From Halopseudomonas yangmingensis (GTDB lineage: Bacteria > Pseudomonadota > Gammaproteobacteria > Pseudomonadales > Pseudomonadaceae): a DNA stretch of 64,000 nt. Below are positions 42,626 through 56,795 of this stretch, in pieces. A model generated the notes under the pieces. That model was given only the letters and a program-made list of their open reading frames with translations. It ran no database searches and was not told the origin of the DNA. Position numbers and translations under genes: made by a program. Position 1 is the first letter of the stretch. Each line of letters begins with the position of its first letter. Where the stretch lies: assembly GCF_900114825.1 (NCBI RefSeq), contig NZ_FOUI01000007.1:62001-126000 (forward strand), given 5' to 3'.

Positions 42626-44773
42626 ATGATTTACGAAGGTAAAGCCATCACGGTTCAAGCCCTTGAAGACGGCATCGTCGAACTGAAGTTCGACCTGCAG
42701 GGCGAATCTGTCAACAAGTTCAACCGTGCCACCCTGGCCGAGCTGCAGACGGCGGTAACCGCCATCCAGAGCAACAGCAGCGTCAAGGGCGTCATCGTCA
42801 CCAGCGGCAAGGACGTATTTATCGTCGGCGCCGACATCACCGAGTTCACCGGCACCTTCCAGCTCCCGGAAGCCGACCTGGTCACCGGTAACCTGGAAGC
42901 CAACAAGATCTTCAATGCCTTCGAAGACCTGAGCGTTCCCACCGTGGCCGCGATCAACGGTCTGGCCCTGGGCGGTGGTTTCGAAATGTGCCTGGCCTGT
43001 GATTTCCGTGTTATGGCCGCCAGCGCCAAGGTTGGTCTGCCGGAAGTCAAGCTGGGTATCTACCCGGGCTTCGGCGGCACCGTCCGTACCCCGCGCCTGA
43101 TCGGTGTCGATAACGCCATCGAGTGGATCTGTGCCGGCGCCGAACAGCGTGCCGACAAGGCCCTGAAAGTGGGTGCCGTGGACGCTGTGGTAGAAGATGC
43201 CAAGCTGCGTGATGCCGCGCTGGATCTGGTCAAGCGTGCCGCTGCCGGTGAGATCGACTTCAAGGCCAAGCGTCAGCCCAAGCTGGAAAAGATCAAGCTG
43301 AACACCATCGAGCAGATGATGGCCTTCGAAACCTCCAAGGGTTTCATTGCCGGCCAGGCCGGTCCGAACTACCCGGCACCGCTGGAAGCGGTGAAGACCA
43401 TCCAGAAAGCGGCCAACCTCACTCGTGAAAAGGCCCTGGAAGTCGAAGCTGCCGGTTTCGCCAAGCTGGCCAAGACCACTGTGGCCCAGGCCCTGGTCGG
43501 CCTGTTCCTGAACGACACCGAACTCAAGCGCAAGGCCAAGCAGTACGACCAGCAAGCCGCTGACGTGAAGCTGGCGTCGGTGCTGGGCGCTGGCATAATG
43601 GGTGGTGGTATCGCCTACCAGTCAGCGGTCAAGGGCACCCCGATCCTGATGAAGGACATCCGCGAGGAAGGCATCCAGCTGGGTCTGGACGAAGCCTCCA
43701 AATTGCTCGGCAAGCGCGTCGAAAAGGGTCGCATGAAGCCGGCCGAGATGGCCAAGGCACTCAACGCCATCCGTCCGACCATGTCCTATGGCGATTTCGG
43801 CAATGTCGATATCGTGGTCGAAGCTGTTGTCGAGAACCCCAAGGTCAAGCACGCCGTGCTGGCTGAGGTGGAGTCTAACGTGCGTGAGGATGCAATCATT
43901 GCCTCCAACACCTCGACCATCTCCATCACCTACCTGGCCCAGGCGCTGAAGCGTCCGGAAAACTTCTGCGGCATGCACTTCTTCAACCCGGTACACATGA
44001 TGCCGCTGGTTGAGGTGATCCGTGGCGAGAAGTCCAGCGACAAGGCGATTGCCACCACCGTGGCTTACGCCAAGAAGATGGGCAAGACGCCAATCGTGGT
44101 CAACGACTGCCCCGGCTTCCTGGTCAACCGCGTACTCTTCCCGTACTTCGGTGGCTTTGCCCGCCTGCTTGGCATGGGTGCTGACTTCCAGCGCGTCGAC
44201 AAGCTGATGGAAAAGTTCGGCTGGCCCATGGGCCCGGCCTACCTGATGGACGTGGTTGGCATGGATACCGGCCACCATGGCCGTGACGTAATGGCTGAAG
44301 GTTACCCGGACCGTATGGCCGACAAGACCCGCACTGCCGTTGATGTCATGTATGACGCCAACCGTCTTGGCCAGAAGACCGGCAAGGGCTTCTACGCCTA
44401 CGAGATGGACAAGAAGGGCAAGCCGAAGAAGGTGGTTGATCCTGAGGCTTACGAACTGCTGAAGCCGATTGTGCTGGAGCAGCGTGAGTTCACCGACGAG
44501 GAAATCGTCGAGATCATGATGGTCCCGCTGTGCCTGGAGACCGTCCGTTGCCTGGAAGATGGCATTGTCGAAAGCGCTGCAGACGCCGATATGGGTCTGA
44601 TCTACGGCATCGGCTTCCCGCCCTTCCGCGGTGGCGCACTGCGCTACATCGACACCCTGGGTGTGGCCGAGTTCGTTGCCATGGCCGACAAGTACGCCGA
44701 ATTTGGTGCCATGTATCACCCGACTGCCAAGTTGCGTGAGATGGCCAAAAACGGTCAGAAATTCTTCGGTTAA
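42626..44773 (+). CDS. fadB: Fatty-acid oxidation complex subunit alpha FadB
   Basis: The 715-residue bifunctional enzyme joins enoyl-CoA hydratase and L-3-hydroxyacyl-CoA dehydrogenase. The N-terminal crotonase half has [19 protein letters not shown] (~112-130) and the acidic residue of [16 protein letters not shown]. The C-terminal HAD half has the NAD-binding [13 protein letters not shown] (~317-329), [18 protein letters not shown] with its catalytic His, and GGALRYID at the end. ATG 42626 has GGAG 8 bp upstream; the TTG at 42623 is an alternative. It forms an operon with fadA (27-bp gap). Confidence 0.97.
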   Translation: MIYEGKAITVQALEDGIVELKFDLQGESVNKFNRATLAELQTAVTAIQSNSSVKGVIVTSGKDVFIVGADITEFTGTFQLPEADLVTGNLEANKIFNAFEDLSVPTVAAINGLALGGGFEMCLACDFRVMAASAKVGLPEVKLGIYPGFGGTVRTPRLIGVDNAIEWICAGAEQRADKALKVGAVDAVVEDAKLRDAALDLVKRAAAGEIDFKAKRQPKLEKIKLNTIEQMMAFETSKGFIAGQAGPNYPAPLEAVKTIQKAANLTREKALEVEAAGFAKLAKTTVAQALVGLFLNDTELKRKAKQYDQQAADVKLASVLGAGIMGGGIAYQSAVKGTPILMKDIREEGIQLGLDEASKLLGKRVEKGRMKPAEMAKALNAIRPTMSYGDFGNVDIVVEAVVENPKVKHAVLAEVESNVREDAIIASNTSTISITYLAQALKRPENFCGMHFFNPVHMMPLVEVIRGEKSSDKAIATTVAYAKKMGKTPIVVNDCPGFLVNRVLFPYFGGFARLLGMGADFQRVDKLMEKFGWPMGPAYLMDVVGMDTGHHGRDVMAEGYPDRMADKTRTAVDVMYDANRLGQKTGKGFYAYEMDKKGKPKKVVDPEAYELLKPIVLEQREFTDEEIVEIMMVPLCLETVRCLEDGIVESAADADMGLIYGIGFPPFRGGALRYIDTLGVAEFVAMADKYAEFGAMYHPTAKLREMAKNGQKFFG

Positions 44774-45976
<1,203 letters not shown>

Positions 45977-45992
45977 CGCTGTTGCGGTAAGT

Positions 45993-46023
45993 GAAAACCG
46001 GGGCCATGCGCCCCGGTTTTTTT
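45993..46023 (+). terminator. Intrinsic terminator of fadBA
   Basis: GAAAACCGGGGC and GCCCCGGTTTTTTT form an 8-9-bp GC stem around CATG/GCAT with a long T-run. Confidence 0.92.
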
Positions 46024-46172
46024 ATGTCTGGAACAGGCTGGCTGCTGGCATGTTCTGCCTGAATGCCAGACAGCAGGAAAACCGCCGGTGACGAATCAGC
46101 TGCGGTGAAAAGGTTGGAAGTAAAGCGGGGAAAAGGGCTGCTGCGACTGCAGGAGCCCCGTACCGGCGGGAC

Positions 46173-46391
46173 TTAGCGGGCGCGGTAGGTGATACGAGCC
46201 TTGGTCAGGTCGTAGGGGGTCAGCTCCACGCGCACCTTGTCGCCGGTGAGGATGCGGATGTAGTTCTTGCGCATCTTGCCGGAGATATGGGCGGTCACCA
46301 CATGGCCGTTTTCCAGTTCAACGCGGAACATGGTGTTCGGCAGGGTGTCAATAATGGTGCCTTCCATTTCAATACTGTCTTCTTTTGCCAT
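46173..46391 (-). CDS. infA: Translation initiation factor IF-1
   Basis: The 72-residue OB-fold protein helps assemble the 30S initiation complex. The sequence [13 protein letters not shown] ... [20 protein letters not shown] ... ARITYRAR matches bacterial IF-1 along its full length. It is leftward, following the bpt and aat genes on the same strand, in the order typical of Pseudomonas. Confidence 0.98.
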   Translation of the reverse strand: MAKEDSIEMEGTIIDTLPNTMFRVELENGHVVTAHISGKMRKNYIRILTGDKVRVELTPYDLTKARITYRAR

Positions 46392-46516
46392 TCAGCAAGG
46401 GCCTCTCTGCTATCGGTTGCTGGCGAGCGTATCTGTTGCCCGCAAAAAAGGTGAGCAATTGTGCATCAAAAGCGCCGTCTAGCCAAGCCGGCATTGGCTG
46501 AAGCCGTTGATTTGTC

Positions 46517-47221
46517 TCAGATGCGCACCCATTTTTGGTGAATCAGCACCTCCAGCGGACGATATTCGCCCTTGTAGCTCATCTTCTGGCACTCGCGTAT
46601 CCAGTAGCCAAGGTACAGGTGGGGCAGGCCAAGCTCTCGGCAGTGCGCTATTTGGTGCTGGATTGCAAAACGGCCGAGGCTGCGTTGTGGTAATTCGGGT
46701 TCGTAAAAGGTGTAGACCGCCGACAGCCCGTTGGGCAGGTGGTCGGTTACGGCTACTGCGACCAGACGTCCATCCAGGCGGAATTCGTGAAAGCGGGTAA
46801 AGGGCAGGTCGTGCAGCAGAAAGTCTTCAAACTGTGAGCGGCTTGGCGGGTACATGTCGCCATCGGCGTGGCGCTGCAGGATGTAGCGTTCATAGAGGGC
46901 GAAGACTTCGTCATCCAGTCGCGCAGCGCCAATGCTCAGTTGCAGGTCGGTATTGCGGCGTCGTATGCGTTGCTGGGTTCGACCGGGCCTATACAGATCG
47001 ACCGGCACCCGGGCCGGAATGCAGGCGTTGCACTGGCGGCATTGCGGCCGATAGAGGTGGTTGCCACTGCGGCGAAACCCGAGGGCGGACAACTGGCCGT
47101 TCAGCTCGGCGCTGATGTTGACGGCAGGATCAAGAAACAAGGTGGTGGCCTGCTGGCCGTCAAGATAGCTGCAGTCATGCTCTGGGGTAACGAAAAAACG
47201 CAGTTGCGACAGGTCAGTCAT
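46517..47221 (-). CDS. bpt: Aspartate/glutamate leucyltransferase (Bpt; N-degron pathway)
   Basis: The 234-residue protein adds Leu from Leu-tRNA to N-terminal Asp or Glu so that ClpS-ClpAP can degrade the protein. [16 protein letters not shown] (~108-123) and the [22 protein letters not shown] start are family features, with the C-terminal [20 protein letters not shown] block. A Cys pair near CRQCNAC (~72-78) fits the zinc or disulfide site of the N-terminal domain. The ATG at 47221 lies within the last 8 bp of aat, so the two are translationally coupled. Confidence 0.95.
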   Translation of the reverse strand: MTDLSQLRFFVTPEHDCSYLDGQQATTLFLDPAVNISAELNGQLSALGFRRSGNHLYRPQCRQCNACIPARVPVDLYRPGRTQQRIRRRNTDLQLSIGAARLDDEVFALYERYILQRHADGDMYPPSRSQFEDFLLHDLPFTRFHEFRLDGRLVAVAVTDHLPNGLSAVYTFYEPELPQRSLGRFAIQHQIAHCRELGLPHLYLGYWIRECQKMSYKGEYRPLEVLIHQKWVRI

Positions 47222-47957
47222 GGCGGGTGTGCTCCAGCAGCCAGGCCGTATCAACCCGCTCACCGGGGCTGGATTCTGGCCAGGCTGACGGCTGCCCGGG
47301 CGGGCAGCATTCGGCCAGTTGGGCAAGGTAGCCGTTGCGACTGATATTGCAAGCCCCCAGGCTGTCAAGGTGCGCGGTGGGCATCTGGCAGTCGATCAGC
47401 ATGAAGCGGCGTTGCTGCAGGTAATGGCAGAGGGCGAACAAGGCGGTCTTGGATGCGTTGTCTACGCGGCTGAACATTGACTCGCCACAGAACAGGCGGC
47501 CGATGACCACTCCGTAAAGACCGCCGACCAAGGTGTCTTGCTGCCAGACTTCGATCGAGTGAGCGTGACCCCGTCGATGCAGTTCGATATAGGCCGCTTG
47601 CATCTCGTCAGTGATCCATGTGCTGTCAGTGTAATCGCGCGGTGCGGCGCAGGCGGCGATAACCCCGGCAAAGTCACGGTCGTGACTGACCTGCAATCGA
47701 TTGCTGCGCAGAAAGCGCCGCAGACTGCGCGATACATGCATGGTATTCGGTTGCAGCACAGTGCGCGGGTCCGGGCTCCACCAGAGCAGTGGTTGCCCCT
47801 TGGAGTACCAGGGGAAAATCCCGCTGCGATAGGCCAGCAGCAAGCGTTCCGGAGACAGGTCGCCGCCGCCGGCCAGTAGCCCGTTGGGGGCCTGCAGTGC
47901 ATGCTGGGCAGGAGGAAACCACAGGCGATCCCGCTGCAGCCAGCTCAGGGCTGACAT
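47214..47957 (-). CDS. aat: Leucyl/phenylalanyl-tRNA-protein transferase
   Basis: The 247-residue protein adds Leu or Phe to N-terminal Arg/Lys, making type-2 N-degrons for Clp[32 protein letters not shown] (~39-69; hallmark GIFPWY and WWSPDPR), the [11 protein letters not shown] helix and [14 protein letters not shown] are all present. AGGGGGC lies 6-8 bp before the ATG at 47957. In P. aeruginosa trxB lies between aat and ftsK; here it is missing and only 183 bp separate the divergent aat and ftsK. Confidence 0.96.
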   Translation of the reverse strand: MSALSWLQRDRLWFPPAQHALQAPNGLLAGGGDLSPERLLLAYRSGIFPWYSKGQPLLWWSPDPRTVLQPNTMHVSRSLRRFLRSNRLQVSHDRDFAGVIAACAAPRDYTDSTWITDEMQAAYIELHRRGHAHSIEVWQQDTLVGGLYGVVIGRLFCGESMFSRVDNASKTALFALCHYLQQRRFMLIDCQMPTAHLDSLGACNISRNGYLAQLAECCPPGQPSAWPESSPGERVDTAWLLEHTRHD

Positions 47958-48140
47958 GGATGCCCCCTGTGAAGGTGCAGAAATGCTGATATTGTTATCA
48001 AGAATATGCCCCAAGCATTTGTAAGTGTTGAGTAAAGTTGGCTACAGCTGGAACTGTCCGGCGTGCTGTCGGTCAATCGTCAATACCCGGACTGCGCTGT
48101 TACAATAGCCAGCCGATGCCAATATAGGGAAGAGTCCGTT

Positions 48141-50513
48141 TTGAAGGATAGCCAAGTCACCCAGCCTGCCTTTGCCTGGCGCGAGCAACTGACCCTGCGT
48201 CTGCGTGAAGGGGTGTTGCTGGCGATGATCGCCCTGTGCGTGTACCTGAGCATGGCCCTGCTGACCCACCATGTCGGCGACCCGGGCTTTACCCGCAGCG
48301 GCAGTGGTGCCGAGGTGCAGAATGCCGGTGGGCGCATGGGCGCCTGGATTGCCGATGTGCTGTTGCTGGTACTGGGCTGGCTTGCCTACCTGTTTCCGCT
48401 GATCTGCATCGTCAAGACGCTGCAGATGTTTCGCAACCGTCATCAGCCCTGGGTGTGGAATGGCTGGTTGTTTTCCTGGCGGCTGATCGGGTTTGTGCTG
48501 ACCCTGCTTGCCGGTACCGGCCTGCTGGCGTTGCATGCTGTGCCGGCTGACGGATTTCCCCAGGACTGTGCTGGCGGTGTGCTGGGACAATTGCTGGTAC
48601 AGCTGAGTAAACCTCTGCTTAATACGCAGGGCAGTACCCTGTTGTTCCTCACCCTGTTCCTGTTCGGTATCACGGTCTTCACCAACCTGTCCTGGTTCCG
48701 GGTGATGGATGTCACCGGCAAGCTGACCCTGGATCTGTTCGACCTGCTGCAACGTGCCTGGCAGGGCTGGCGTGCCGGTCGCAACACTGGCGTCGCGCCA
48801 GGCAATGCACGTCGTGAACCTGAAATGTCGGCTGAGGACCGTCGGCGTACCGAGGACCTCAAGGCCAAGCGCCAGGAAGCCCTGGCGCGCCATGTGGCTG
48901 CCCAGGAAAACCGCAAGGCCCCGGAAATCGTGCCGCCGGAAAACAAGCCGGCGGAATCCAGCGTGCGCCTGCAGAAGGAAAAACAGACCAAGCTGTTTCG
49001 CGATACGGTTGATGCGGGCTCGTTGCCTCCAATCGGTCTGCTGGATCCGCCGAGCAAGAAGGTCAAGGGCTTCTCGCCGGAGTCGCTGGAGGCCATGTCA
49101 CGTCTGCTGGAACTGAAACTCAAGGACTTCGGGGTGGATGCCGAGGTCGAGAAGGTACAGCCCGGTCCGGTGATTACCCGTTTCGAAATTCAGCCGGCAC
49201 CCGGGGTCAAGGTCAGCAAGATTTCAAATCTGGCCAAGGATCTGGCGCGCTCGCTGGCGGTGATCAGCGTGCGGGTGGTCGAGGTGATCCCCGGCAAGAC
49301 TACCGTGGGTATCGAGATTCCCAACGAAGATCGCGAAATCGTGCGACTGTCCGAGGTGTTGCAAACCCGCGAGTTCGACGAGGCGCAGTCGCCGGTAACG
49401 CTGGCGCTGGGGCATGACATTGGCGGGCATCCGGTGATGGCCGATCTGGCCAAGATGCCGCACCTGCTGGTGGCCGGCACCACAGGTTCGGGCAAGTCGG
49501 TGGGGGTGAATGCCATGCTGCTGTCGATCCTGTTCAAGTCGACACCGCAGGAAGTGCGGCTGATCATGATCGACCCTAAGATGCTCGAGTTGTCGATCTA
49601 CGAAGGCATTCCGCACCTGCTGGCCCCGGTGGTGACCGATATGAAAGAGGCGGCCAATGCACTGCGCTGGTGCGTCGCCGAAATGGAGCGCCGTTACAAG
49701 CTGATGGCAGCACTCGGGGTGCGCAACCTCGCCGGCTTCAATCGCAAGGTCAAGGATGCCGAGAAGGAGGGAGCGCCGCTGGGTGACCCGCTGTACCGCC
49801 GCGAGTCGATGGATGATCAGCCGCCACTGCTGGAAACCCTGCCGATCATCGTGGTGGTGATCGACGAATTTGCCGACATGATGATGATCGTCGGCAAGAA
49901 GGTCGAGGAACTGATCGCACGTATCGCACAGAAGGCCCGGGCCGCCGGCATCCATCTGATTCTGGCGACCCAGCGGCCCTCGGTGGACGTTATCACCGGT
50001 CTGATCAAGGCCAATATTCCGACCCGCATGGCGTTCCAGGTGTCCAGCCGGATAGACTCGCGGACCATTCTCGATCAGGGCGGGGCGGAACAGCTGCTGG
50101 GCCATGGTGACATGCTCTACATGCCACCCGGCACCAGCCTGCCGGTTCGGGTGCATGGCGCCTTTGTCTCGGATGACGAGGTACACTGGCTGGTGGATGA
50201 GTGGAAGCAGCGTGGCGCGCCGGATTACATCCAGGACATTCTCGACGGGGTCGACGAGGGTGGCGGCGGCAGCTACGAGGGTGGCAGCGGTGGCGAGGGA
50301 AGCGATCTGGAGGATGATCCGCTGTACGATCAGGCCGTGCAGTTCGTGCTGGAGACTCGCCGCGCCTCGATTTCCTCGGTGCAGCGCAAGCTGAAGATCG
50401 GCTACAACCGGGCCGCACGGATGATTGAAGCCATGGAGATGGCCGGGGTGGTGACTCCGATGAATACCAATGGCTCGCGCGAGGTAATCGCGCCGGCCCC
50501 CATGCGCGACTAG
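48141..50513 (+). CDS. ftsK: DNA translocase FtsK
   Basis: The 790-residue protein coordinates division with chromosome-dimer resolution at dif. Four N-terminal transmembrane helices (~24-42, 71-93, 112-133, 165-184) are followed by a short linker, then the motor: [14 protein letters not shown], Walker A GTTGSGKS (~446-453), [18 protein letters not shown], and Walker [13 protein letters not shown]. The gamma winged-helix domain that reads KOPS is at the C-terminus ([24 protein letters not shown]). The TTG at 48141 is chosen because GGGAAGAG lies 7-8 bp upstream; the ATG at 48063 adds 26 non-conserved residues. Confidence 0.96.
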   Translation: MKDSQVTQPAFAWREQLTLRLREGVLLAMIALCVYLSMALLTHHVGDPGFTRSGSGAEVQNAGGRMGAWIADVLLLVLGWLAYLFPLICIVKTLQMFRNRHQPWVWNGWLFSWRLIGFVLTLLAGTGLLALHAVPADGFPQDCAGGVLGQLLVQLSKPLLNTQGSTLLFLTLFLFGITVFTNLSWFRVMDVTGKLTLDLFDLLQRAWQGWRAGRNTGVAPGNARREPEMSAEDRRRTEDLKAKRQEALARHVAAQENRKAPEIVPPENKPAESSVRLQKEKQTKLFRDTVDAGSLPPIGLLDPPSKKVKGFSPESLEAMSRLLELKLKDFGVDAEVEKVQPGPVITRFEIQPAPGVKVSKISNLAKDLARSLAVISVRVVEVIPGKTTVGIEIPNEDREIVRLSEVLQTREFDEAQSPVTLALGHDIGGHPVMADLAKMPHLLVAGTTGSGKSVGVNAMLLSILFKSTPQEVRLIMIDPKMLELSIYEGIPHLLAPVVTDMKEAANALRWCVAEMERRYKLMAALGVRNLAGFNRKVKDAEKEGAPLGDPLYRRESMDDQPPLLETLPIIVVVIDEFADMMMIVGKKVEELIARIAQKARAAGIHLILATQRPSVDVITGLIKANIPTRMAFQVSSRIDSRTILDQGGAEQLLGHGDMLYMPPGTSLPVRVHGAFVSDDEVHWLVDEWKQRGAPDYIQDILDGVDEGGGGSYEGGSGGEGSDLEDDPLYDQAVQFVLETRRASISSVQRKLKIGYNRAARMIEAMEMAGVVTPMNTNGSREVIAPAPMRD

Positions 50514-50529
50514 TGGAGATACGTCCATC

Positions 50530-51165
50530 ATGATCAAACGACTGGCGGTGACCCTTGGCTCCCTGTGTCTGGCCCTGACGCCCCTGTGGCTGCAGGCCGA
50601 CGAGCAGAGCGCCTCGGCGGCACGCCTGAATGAGTTGCTGTCGAAAGCCAGCACCCTGACCGCGAATTTCTCGCAGATGACCCTGACCGCCAATGGCGCC
50701 AGCCTGCAGGAGTCCTCGGGTACCCTGGAGGTCAAGCGCCCCGGCATGTTCCGCTGGCACACTGATCCGCCGCTTGAACAGGAGCTGGTTTCAGATGGCC
50801 AGGTGATCTGGCTGTATGACCCGGATCTGGAGCAGGTAACCATTCAGCAGGTTGACCCGAGGCTGACCCATACGCCAGCGTTACTGCTGTCCGGGGATGT
50901 CAGCACCCTGCAGGAAAATTTCAATATCAGTCGCACCGAGGGCGGCAGCGTGGTCGACTTCGTGCTGACACCCAAGGCCAGTGATTCAATGTTCGACCAC
51001 CTGCGTCTGTCGTTCCGAGATGGTCTGCTGAATGACATGCAATTGAATGATCCGGTCGGGCAGCGCACCAATATCCTGTTCAACAACGTGCAGCTGAATC
51101 CGCCACTGGACGCCACACGTTTCACCTTTGAGATCCCCGAAGGTGTTGACGTGATCAGCGAGTAG
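50530..51165 (+). CDS. lolA: Outer-membrane lipoprotein carrier protein LolA
   Basis: The 211-residue periplasmic chaperone carries lipoproteins from the LolCDE complex to LolB. A signal peptide (~1-23, WLQA-DEQ) is followed by [19 protein letters not shown], the FSQ motif near residue ~48, and [36 protein letters not shown], typical of LolA. The length matches the family. It lies 17 bp after ftsK and 4 bp before rarA, a conserved cluster. Confidence 0.96.
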   Translation: MIKRLAVTLGSLCLALTPLWLQADEQSASAARLNELLSKASTLTANFSQMTLTANGASLQESSGTLEVKRPGMFRWHTDPPLEQELVSDGQVIWLYDPDLEQVTIQQVDPRLTHTPALLLSGDVSTLQENFNISRTEGGSVVDFVLTPKASDSMFDHLRLSFRDGLLNDMQLNDPVGQRTNILFNNVQLNPPLDATRFTFEIPEGVDVISE

Positions 51166-51168
51166 CCT

Positions 51169-52503
51169 GTGGGCGACCTGTTTGGCGCAACAACAGCGGT
51201 GCAGCCCCTGGCTGCGCGCATGCGTCCGCGCACACTGGATGAATACGCCGGCCAGGATCACCTGCTGGCACCGGGCCGCCCGCTGCGTCAGGCGCTGGAG
51301 CAGGGCGCGCTGCACTCGATGATTTTCTGGGGGCCGCCCGGGGTGGGCAAAACCACCCTGGCGCGCCTGTTGGCCAGCCTGGTGGACGCGCATTTTGTCA
51401 CCCTGTCGGCGGTGCTTGCCGGCGTCAAGGATATCCGTGCAGCGGTGGATGAAGCACGCCAGCAACAGGCCCGGAGTGGTCGGCGCACTATTCTGTTTGT
51501 TGATGAGGTGCACCGTTTCAACAAGGCCCAGCAGGATGCCTTTCTGCCCTATGTCGAGGATGGCACCCTGGTGTTTATCGGGGCTACTACCGAGAATCCG
51601 TCCTTTGAGCTGAACAACGCCTTGCTGTCGCGCGCGCGCGTGTACCTGCTCAAGTCGCTGGATGCCCAAGCCTTGTCAACACTGCTGCAGCGAGCACTGA
51701 CAGACCCCGAGCGGGGGCTCGGTGAGCTGCAGTTGAGCATCGAGCCGGCGGCGCAGCAGATGCTGCTGGAGGCCGCCGACGGCGATGGCCGGCGCCTGCT
51801 GAACCTGCTGGAAACCGCTGCCGATCTGTTGCAGCCGGGCGATTGCCTGGGCGTGGCGCTGCTGGCCGAGCTGCTCGGCGAGGGACGACGGCGTTTCGAC
51901 AAGGGCGGTGAAGCCTTCTACGACCAGATGTCGGCGCTGCACAAGTCAGTGCGCGGCTCGAATCCCGACGCCACCCTGTACTGGTTCGCGCGCATGCTGG
52001 ATGGCGGTTGTGACCCCTTGTATATCGCACGCCGGGTGGTGCGCATGGCTAGCGAGGATGTCGGCAATGCCGACCCGCGGGCACTGACCTTGGCTCTGAA
52101 TGCCTGGGATGTGCAGGAACGCCTGGGCAGTCCCGAAGGCGAGCTGGCGATTGCCCAGGCGCTGGTTTATCTGGCCTGTGCACCAAAGAGCAATGCCGTC
52201 TACATGGCGTTCAAGGCAGCCATGCGCGATGTGGCGGAACAGCCGTCCCACGAGCCGCCGCTGCACCTGCGCAACGCGCCGACCAAGTTGATGAAGGAAC
52301 TCGGCTACAGCCAGGGCTATCGCTATGCGCATGATAAGCCAGAGGCCTATGCCGCCGGCGAGGATTATTTCCCCGAACAGCTGGAGCCGCGTCAGTATTA
52401 CCAGCCGGTGCCGCGCGGGCTAGAGCTGAAGATTGCGCAGAAGCTCGAGCACCTGCGCGTGCTGGACGCCGCCAGCAGCAACCAACGCAGGAGTTCGCCA
52501 TGA
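51169..52503 (+). CDS. rarA: Replication-associated recombination protein RarA (MgsA)
   Basis: The 444-residue AAA+ ATPase works at stalled forks. Walker A is GPPGVGKT (~50-57), Walker [20 protein letters not shown] (~106-124), followed by [18 protein letters not shown]. The C-terminal region has the [18 protein letters not shown]-like block and [18 protein letters not shown], typical of MgsA. GTG is the start. Its TGA overlaps the ATG of crcB (ATGA at 52500-52503). Confidence 0.96.
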   Translation: MGDLFGATTAVQPLAARMRPRTLDEYAGQDHLLAPGRPLRQALEQGALHSMIFWGPPGVGKTTLARLLASLVDAHFVTLSAVLAGVKDIRAAVDEARQQQARSGRRTILFVDEVHRFNKAQQDAFLPYVEDGTLVFIGATTENPSFELNNALLSRARVYLLKSLDAQALSTLLQRALTDPERGLGELQLSIEPAAQQMLLEAADGDGRRLLNLLETAADLLQPGDCLGVALLAELLGEGRRRFDKGGEAFYDQMSALHKSVRGSNPDATLYWFARMLDGGCDPLYIARRVVRMASEDVGNADPRALTLALNAWDVQERLGSPEGELAIAQALVYLACAPKSNAVYMAFKAAMRDVAEQPSHEPPLHLRNAPTKLMKELGYSQGYRYAHDKPEAYAAGEDYFPEQLEPRQYYQPVPRGLELKIAQKLEHLRVLDAASSNQRRSSP

Positions 52504-52886
52504 TCAAGATACTGCTGGCCATTGCCTTTGGTGGATCGCTCGGTGCGCTGGCACGCTTCGGCGTGGCGCACTGGGTGGCGCTGAGCTGGCCAAAGGCCTT
52601 CCCGCTGGCGACCCTGTTGATCAATGTCAGCGGCTGTCTGCTGATCGGTATACTTTATGCTCTGTGGTTGCAGCGACCCGAGTTGTCGCCACTGTTGCGT
52701 CAGGGCCTGTTTATTGGTTTCCTTGGCGCCTTTACCACCTTTTCCACGTTCTCCCTGGATACCCTGCGTTTGCTGGAGAACGGCGAGGGGCTGATGGCCC
52801 TTGGATATGTCCTGCTCAGTGTGTGCGTCTGTTTACTCGCCACCTGGGCCGGTCTGGCACTGACCCGTTCAGTAGCCGGACTGTAA
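52500..52886 (+). CDS. crcB: Fluoride ion channel CrcB/Fluc
   Basis: The 128-residue protein is a dual-topology fluoride exporter of four transmembrane helices. [13 protein letters not shown] (~10-22), the sodium/pore motif [13 protein letters not shown] (~40-52) and [15 protein letters not shown] (~73-87) are typical. Translation is coupled to rarA by ATGA overlap, so no fluoride riboswitch lies in front of it. Family members protect cells against fluoride; here expression should follow rarA. Confidence 0.95.
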   Translation: MIKILLAIAFGGSLGALARFGVAHWVALSWPKAFPLATLLINVSGCLLIGILYALWLQRPELSPLLRQGLFIGFLGAFTTFSTFSLDTLRLLENGEGLMALGYVLLSVCVCLLATWAGLALTRSVAGL

Positions 52887-52907
52887 CCTGCAACCAAAAA
52901 GTGATGA

Positions 52908-54193
<1,286 letters not shown>

Positions 54194-54194
<1 letters not shown>

Positions 54195-55609
54195 TGGAAT
54201 ATCTTCCGCTGTTTCATAATTTGCAGGGCCGGCTGGTACTGCTGGTAGGCGGTGGCGAGATTGCCCTGCGCAAAGGGCGTCTGTTGTGTGAGGCTGGTGC
54301 GCGCTTGCGTGTAGTAGCACCCGATATCGAGCCGGAGCTGGCAGGACTGGCCGAGCAGGGCGGTGGTGAATGCCAACTGCGCGGTTATGCAGCGGATGAT
54401 CTGGAAGGTGCTGTGCTGGCTATCGCGGCTACCGATGACGAACCCCTTAATGCGCGTATTTCTGCAGATGCGCAGGCGCGAGGGATCGCGGTGAATGCGG
54501 TGGATGCACCACACCTGTGTACCGTTATCTTCCCGGCAATTGTTGATCGTTCGCCGCTGGTAATTGCCATTTCCAGCGGCGGTCACGCGCCGGTACTGGC
54601 CCGCTTGGCGCGCGCACGTATCGAAACCCTGTTCCCGCATAGTTATGGCCGACTGGCGCAGCTCGCGCAGCGTTTCCGCGAGCGGGTCAAGGCAGCCTTT
54701 AGTCAGATCAACCAGCGCCGCGCCTTCTGGGAGCAGGTGTTTCAGGGTGAAGTGGCTGAGCGGGTCTTCGCTGGTCAGGATCAGCAGGCTGAGCAGGTGC
54801 TGGAGAAATTGCTGGCCGGACAGGCAGGTCAGGGTTATCAGGGTGAGGTGTATCTGGTCGGCGCCGGCCCCGGTGATCCGGATCTGCTGACCTTCCGCGC
54901 CCTGCGCCTGATGCAACAAGCTGACGTCGTGCTGTATGACCGGCTAGTGGCCCCGGCAATCATTGATCTGTGCCGGCGTGATGCTGATCGCATTTATGTT
55001 GGCAAGCAGCGCTCGGAACATGCTGTGCCCCAGGATGAAATCAACCAGCTGCTGGTGGATCTGGCACGTCAGGGCAAACGGGTGCTGCGCCTGAAGGGTG
55101 GCGATCCCTTTATTTTTGGCCGCGGCGGTGAGGAAATCGAACTGCTGGCGGAGAACCGCATTCCTTTCCAGGTAGTGCCGGGTATCACCGCAGCCAACGG
55201 CTGCTCGACCTATGCCGGTATTCCGCTGACCCACCGTGATCATGCCCATTCGGTACGTTTTATCACGGCCCATCGCAAGGAGGGGCGTACCGATCTGCCC
55301 TGGACCGAGCTGGTGGTACCCGGGCAGACCTTGGTGCTTTATATGGGGCTGGTGGCCTTGCCGGACATCTGTGGCGGGCTGATTGCCCATGGTCGAAGTC
55401 CGGATACGCCGATTGCGCTGATCCAGCAGGGCACCACCGCCAACCAGAAGGTGTATACCGGGACTTTGCAAAGCATGCCGGGGATAGTCGAGCGCGAGCA
55501 GGTCAAGGCGCCAACCCTGGTGATTGTTGGCGAGGTGGTCAGTCTGCACGAACGGCTCAAGTGGTTTGAGCCGGGGCAATCGAGTGCACAGGACAGCGCG
55601 GTAGTCTGA
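54194..55609 (+). CDS. cysG: Siroheme synthase CysG (methyltransferase, dehydrogenase and ferrochelatase)
   Basis: The 471-residue trifunctional enzyme makes siroheme from uroporphyrinogen III for sulfite and nitrite reductases. The N-terminal Rossmann domain ([25 protein letters not shown], ~14-38) holds the oxidase and chelatase activities. The C-terminal uroporphyrinogen methyltransferase starts at ~217 with [18 protein letters not shown] and has the [18 protein letters not shown] site. It links in function with cysK at 19.9 kb through sulfur assimilation, though far away. It is coupled to serS. Confidence 0.97.
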
Positions 55610-55627
55610 GTCATCAGGGGAGGGTGC

Positions 55628-56686
55628 ATGTCTCGTAAATGGCAGGCCAAACGCAGCCGCAAGGCTGGTGCGCCACCCGGCACCCTGATGCATATTGGCC
55701 GGCCCGGCAGCAGCGACAGCCACTTGCGGTTGGTCAGTTACGACGCTGACCAACTGCAAGAAAGCCATCTGCAGGGACTGCAGCAGCTACCCGATGCCAA
55801 CCGGGAGCGGGTGCTCTGGCTTAATGTGGATGGCGTGCATCAACCTGAGCTGATCGGCACACTGGGGCGGCAGCTGAACCTGCATCCACTGGTGCTGGAG
55901 GACATTGTCAATACCGACCAGCGCCCCAAGCTGGAGGATTACGATGGCTACCTGTTTCTGGTGCTGCGCATGTTGCAGCTGGATTCACACCAGCAGATCC
56001 AGTCGGAACAGCTCAGTCTGATTCTGGCGCCTGGCATGGTGCTGTCCTTGCAGGAGCAGCCCGGTGATGTGTTTGATGGCGTACGCGAACGCCTGCGCAA
56101 TGGTCGGCGGATACGTTTTATGCATGCCGATTATCTGGCCTATGCACTGTTGGATGCGGTGGTCGATCATTATTTCGTAGTGCTTGAGCAGCTTGGTGAG
56201 CAGATCGAACAATTGGAAGACGAATTGATCGAGCGGCCTTCACCCGAGGTGCTGAAGCGCATTCACCACTACAAGCGCGAGATGCTGCTGCTGCGCAAGT
56301 CGGTATGGCCGTTGCGAGAGGTGCTGAGCCGTCTGAGTCGTGACGAAAGCCCGCTGGTCAGCAATGAAACCCGCCTGTTCCTGCGGGATGTCTACGATCA
56401 CAGTATCCATGTGCTGGATACCATAGATACCCTGCGCGAACTGCTGGTGGGCATGCTTGATCTGTATCTTTCCAGCAGCAGCAACCGGATGAACGAGGTA
56501 ATGAAGGTGCTGACCATCATTGCCACCCTGTTTATGCCGCTGACCTTTATTGCCGGCGTGTATGGCATGAACTTCGAACATATGCCGGAACTGGGCTGGC
56601 GCTGGGGCTATCCGGCGGTCATGCTGCTGATGCTGGGCGTGTCCTCCGGCTTGTTACTGGCGTTCCGGCGACGGCGCTGGATCTGA
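55628..56686 (+). CDS. corA: CorA-family magnesium/divalent cation transporter
   Basis: The 352-residue protein has a large N-terminal cytosolic domain and two C-terminal transmembrane helices. The GMN selectivity motif (YGMNFEHMPELGW) is at 313-315, with the stalk helix region LRELLVGMLDLYLSSSSNRMNEVMKVLTIIATLF before it. These are hallmarks of CorA pentamers. It is preceded by an AGGGGAGGG site and lies 19 bp after cysG. Whether it carries Mg2+, Co2+ or Ni2+ cannot be read. Confidence 0.93.
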   Translation: MSRKWQAKRSRKAGAPPGTLMHIGRPGSSDSHLRLVSYDADQLQESHLQGLQQLPDANRERVLWLNVDGVHQPELIGTLGRQLNLHPLVLEDIVNTDQRPKLEDYDGYLFLVLRMLQLDSHQQIQSEQLSLILAPGMVLSLQEQPGDVFDGVRERLRNGRRIRFMHADYLAYALLDAVVDHYFVVLEQLGEQIEQLEDELIERPSPEVLKRIHHYKREMLLLRKSVWPLREVLSRLSRDESPLVSNETRLFLRDVYDHSIHVLDTIDTLRELLVGMLDLYLSSSSNRMNEVMKVLTIIATLFMPLTFIAGVYGMNFEHMPELGWRWGYPAVMLLMLGVSSGLLLAFRRRRWI

Positions 56687-56795
56687 ATAGTGGTTCAATC
56701 TTTGGCATAAATGCCATGCATTTTGTGCTGGCGCCATTGTCACCACTGATGCAGTCTCTGGGGTGCCAACCAACCATAACAAGGGAACGCCCCCG

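Noticed and set aside
42357-42626. 89-codon TTG-started open frame before fadB
   Set aside because: No ribosome site or recognisable domain, covers the operator and palindrome, and its codon use is unlike the neighbouring genes. Treated as leader.
52400-52499. Fluoride riboswitch before crcB
   Set aside because: The crcB start overlaps the rarA stop by 4 bp and the upstream region is coding, with no room for the riboswitch.
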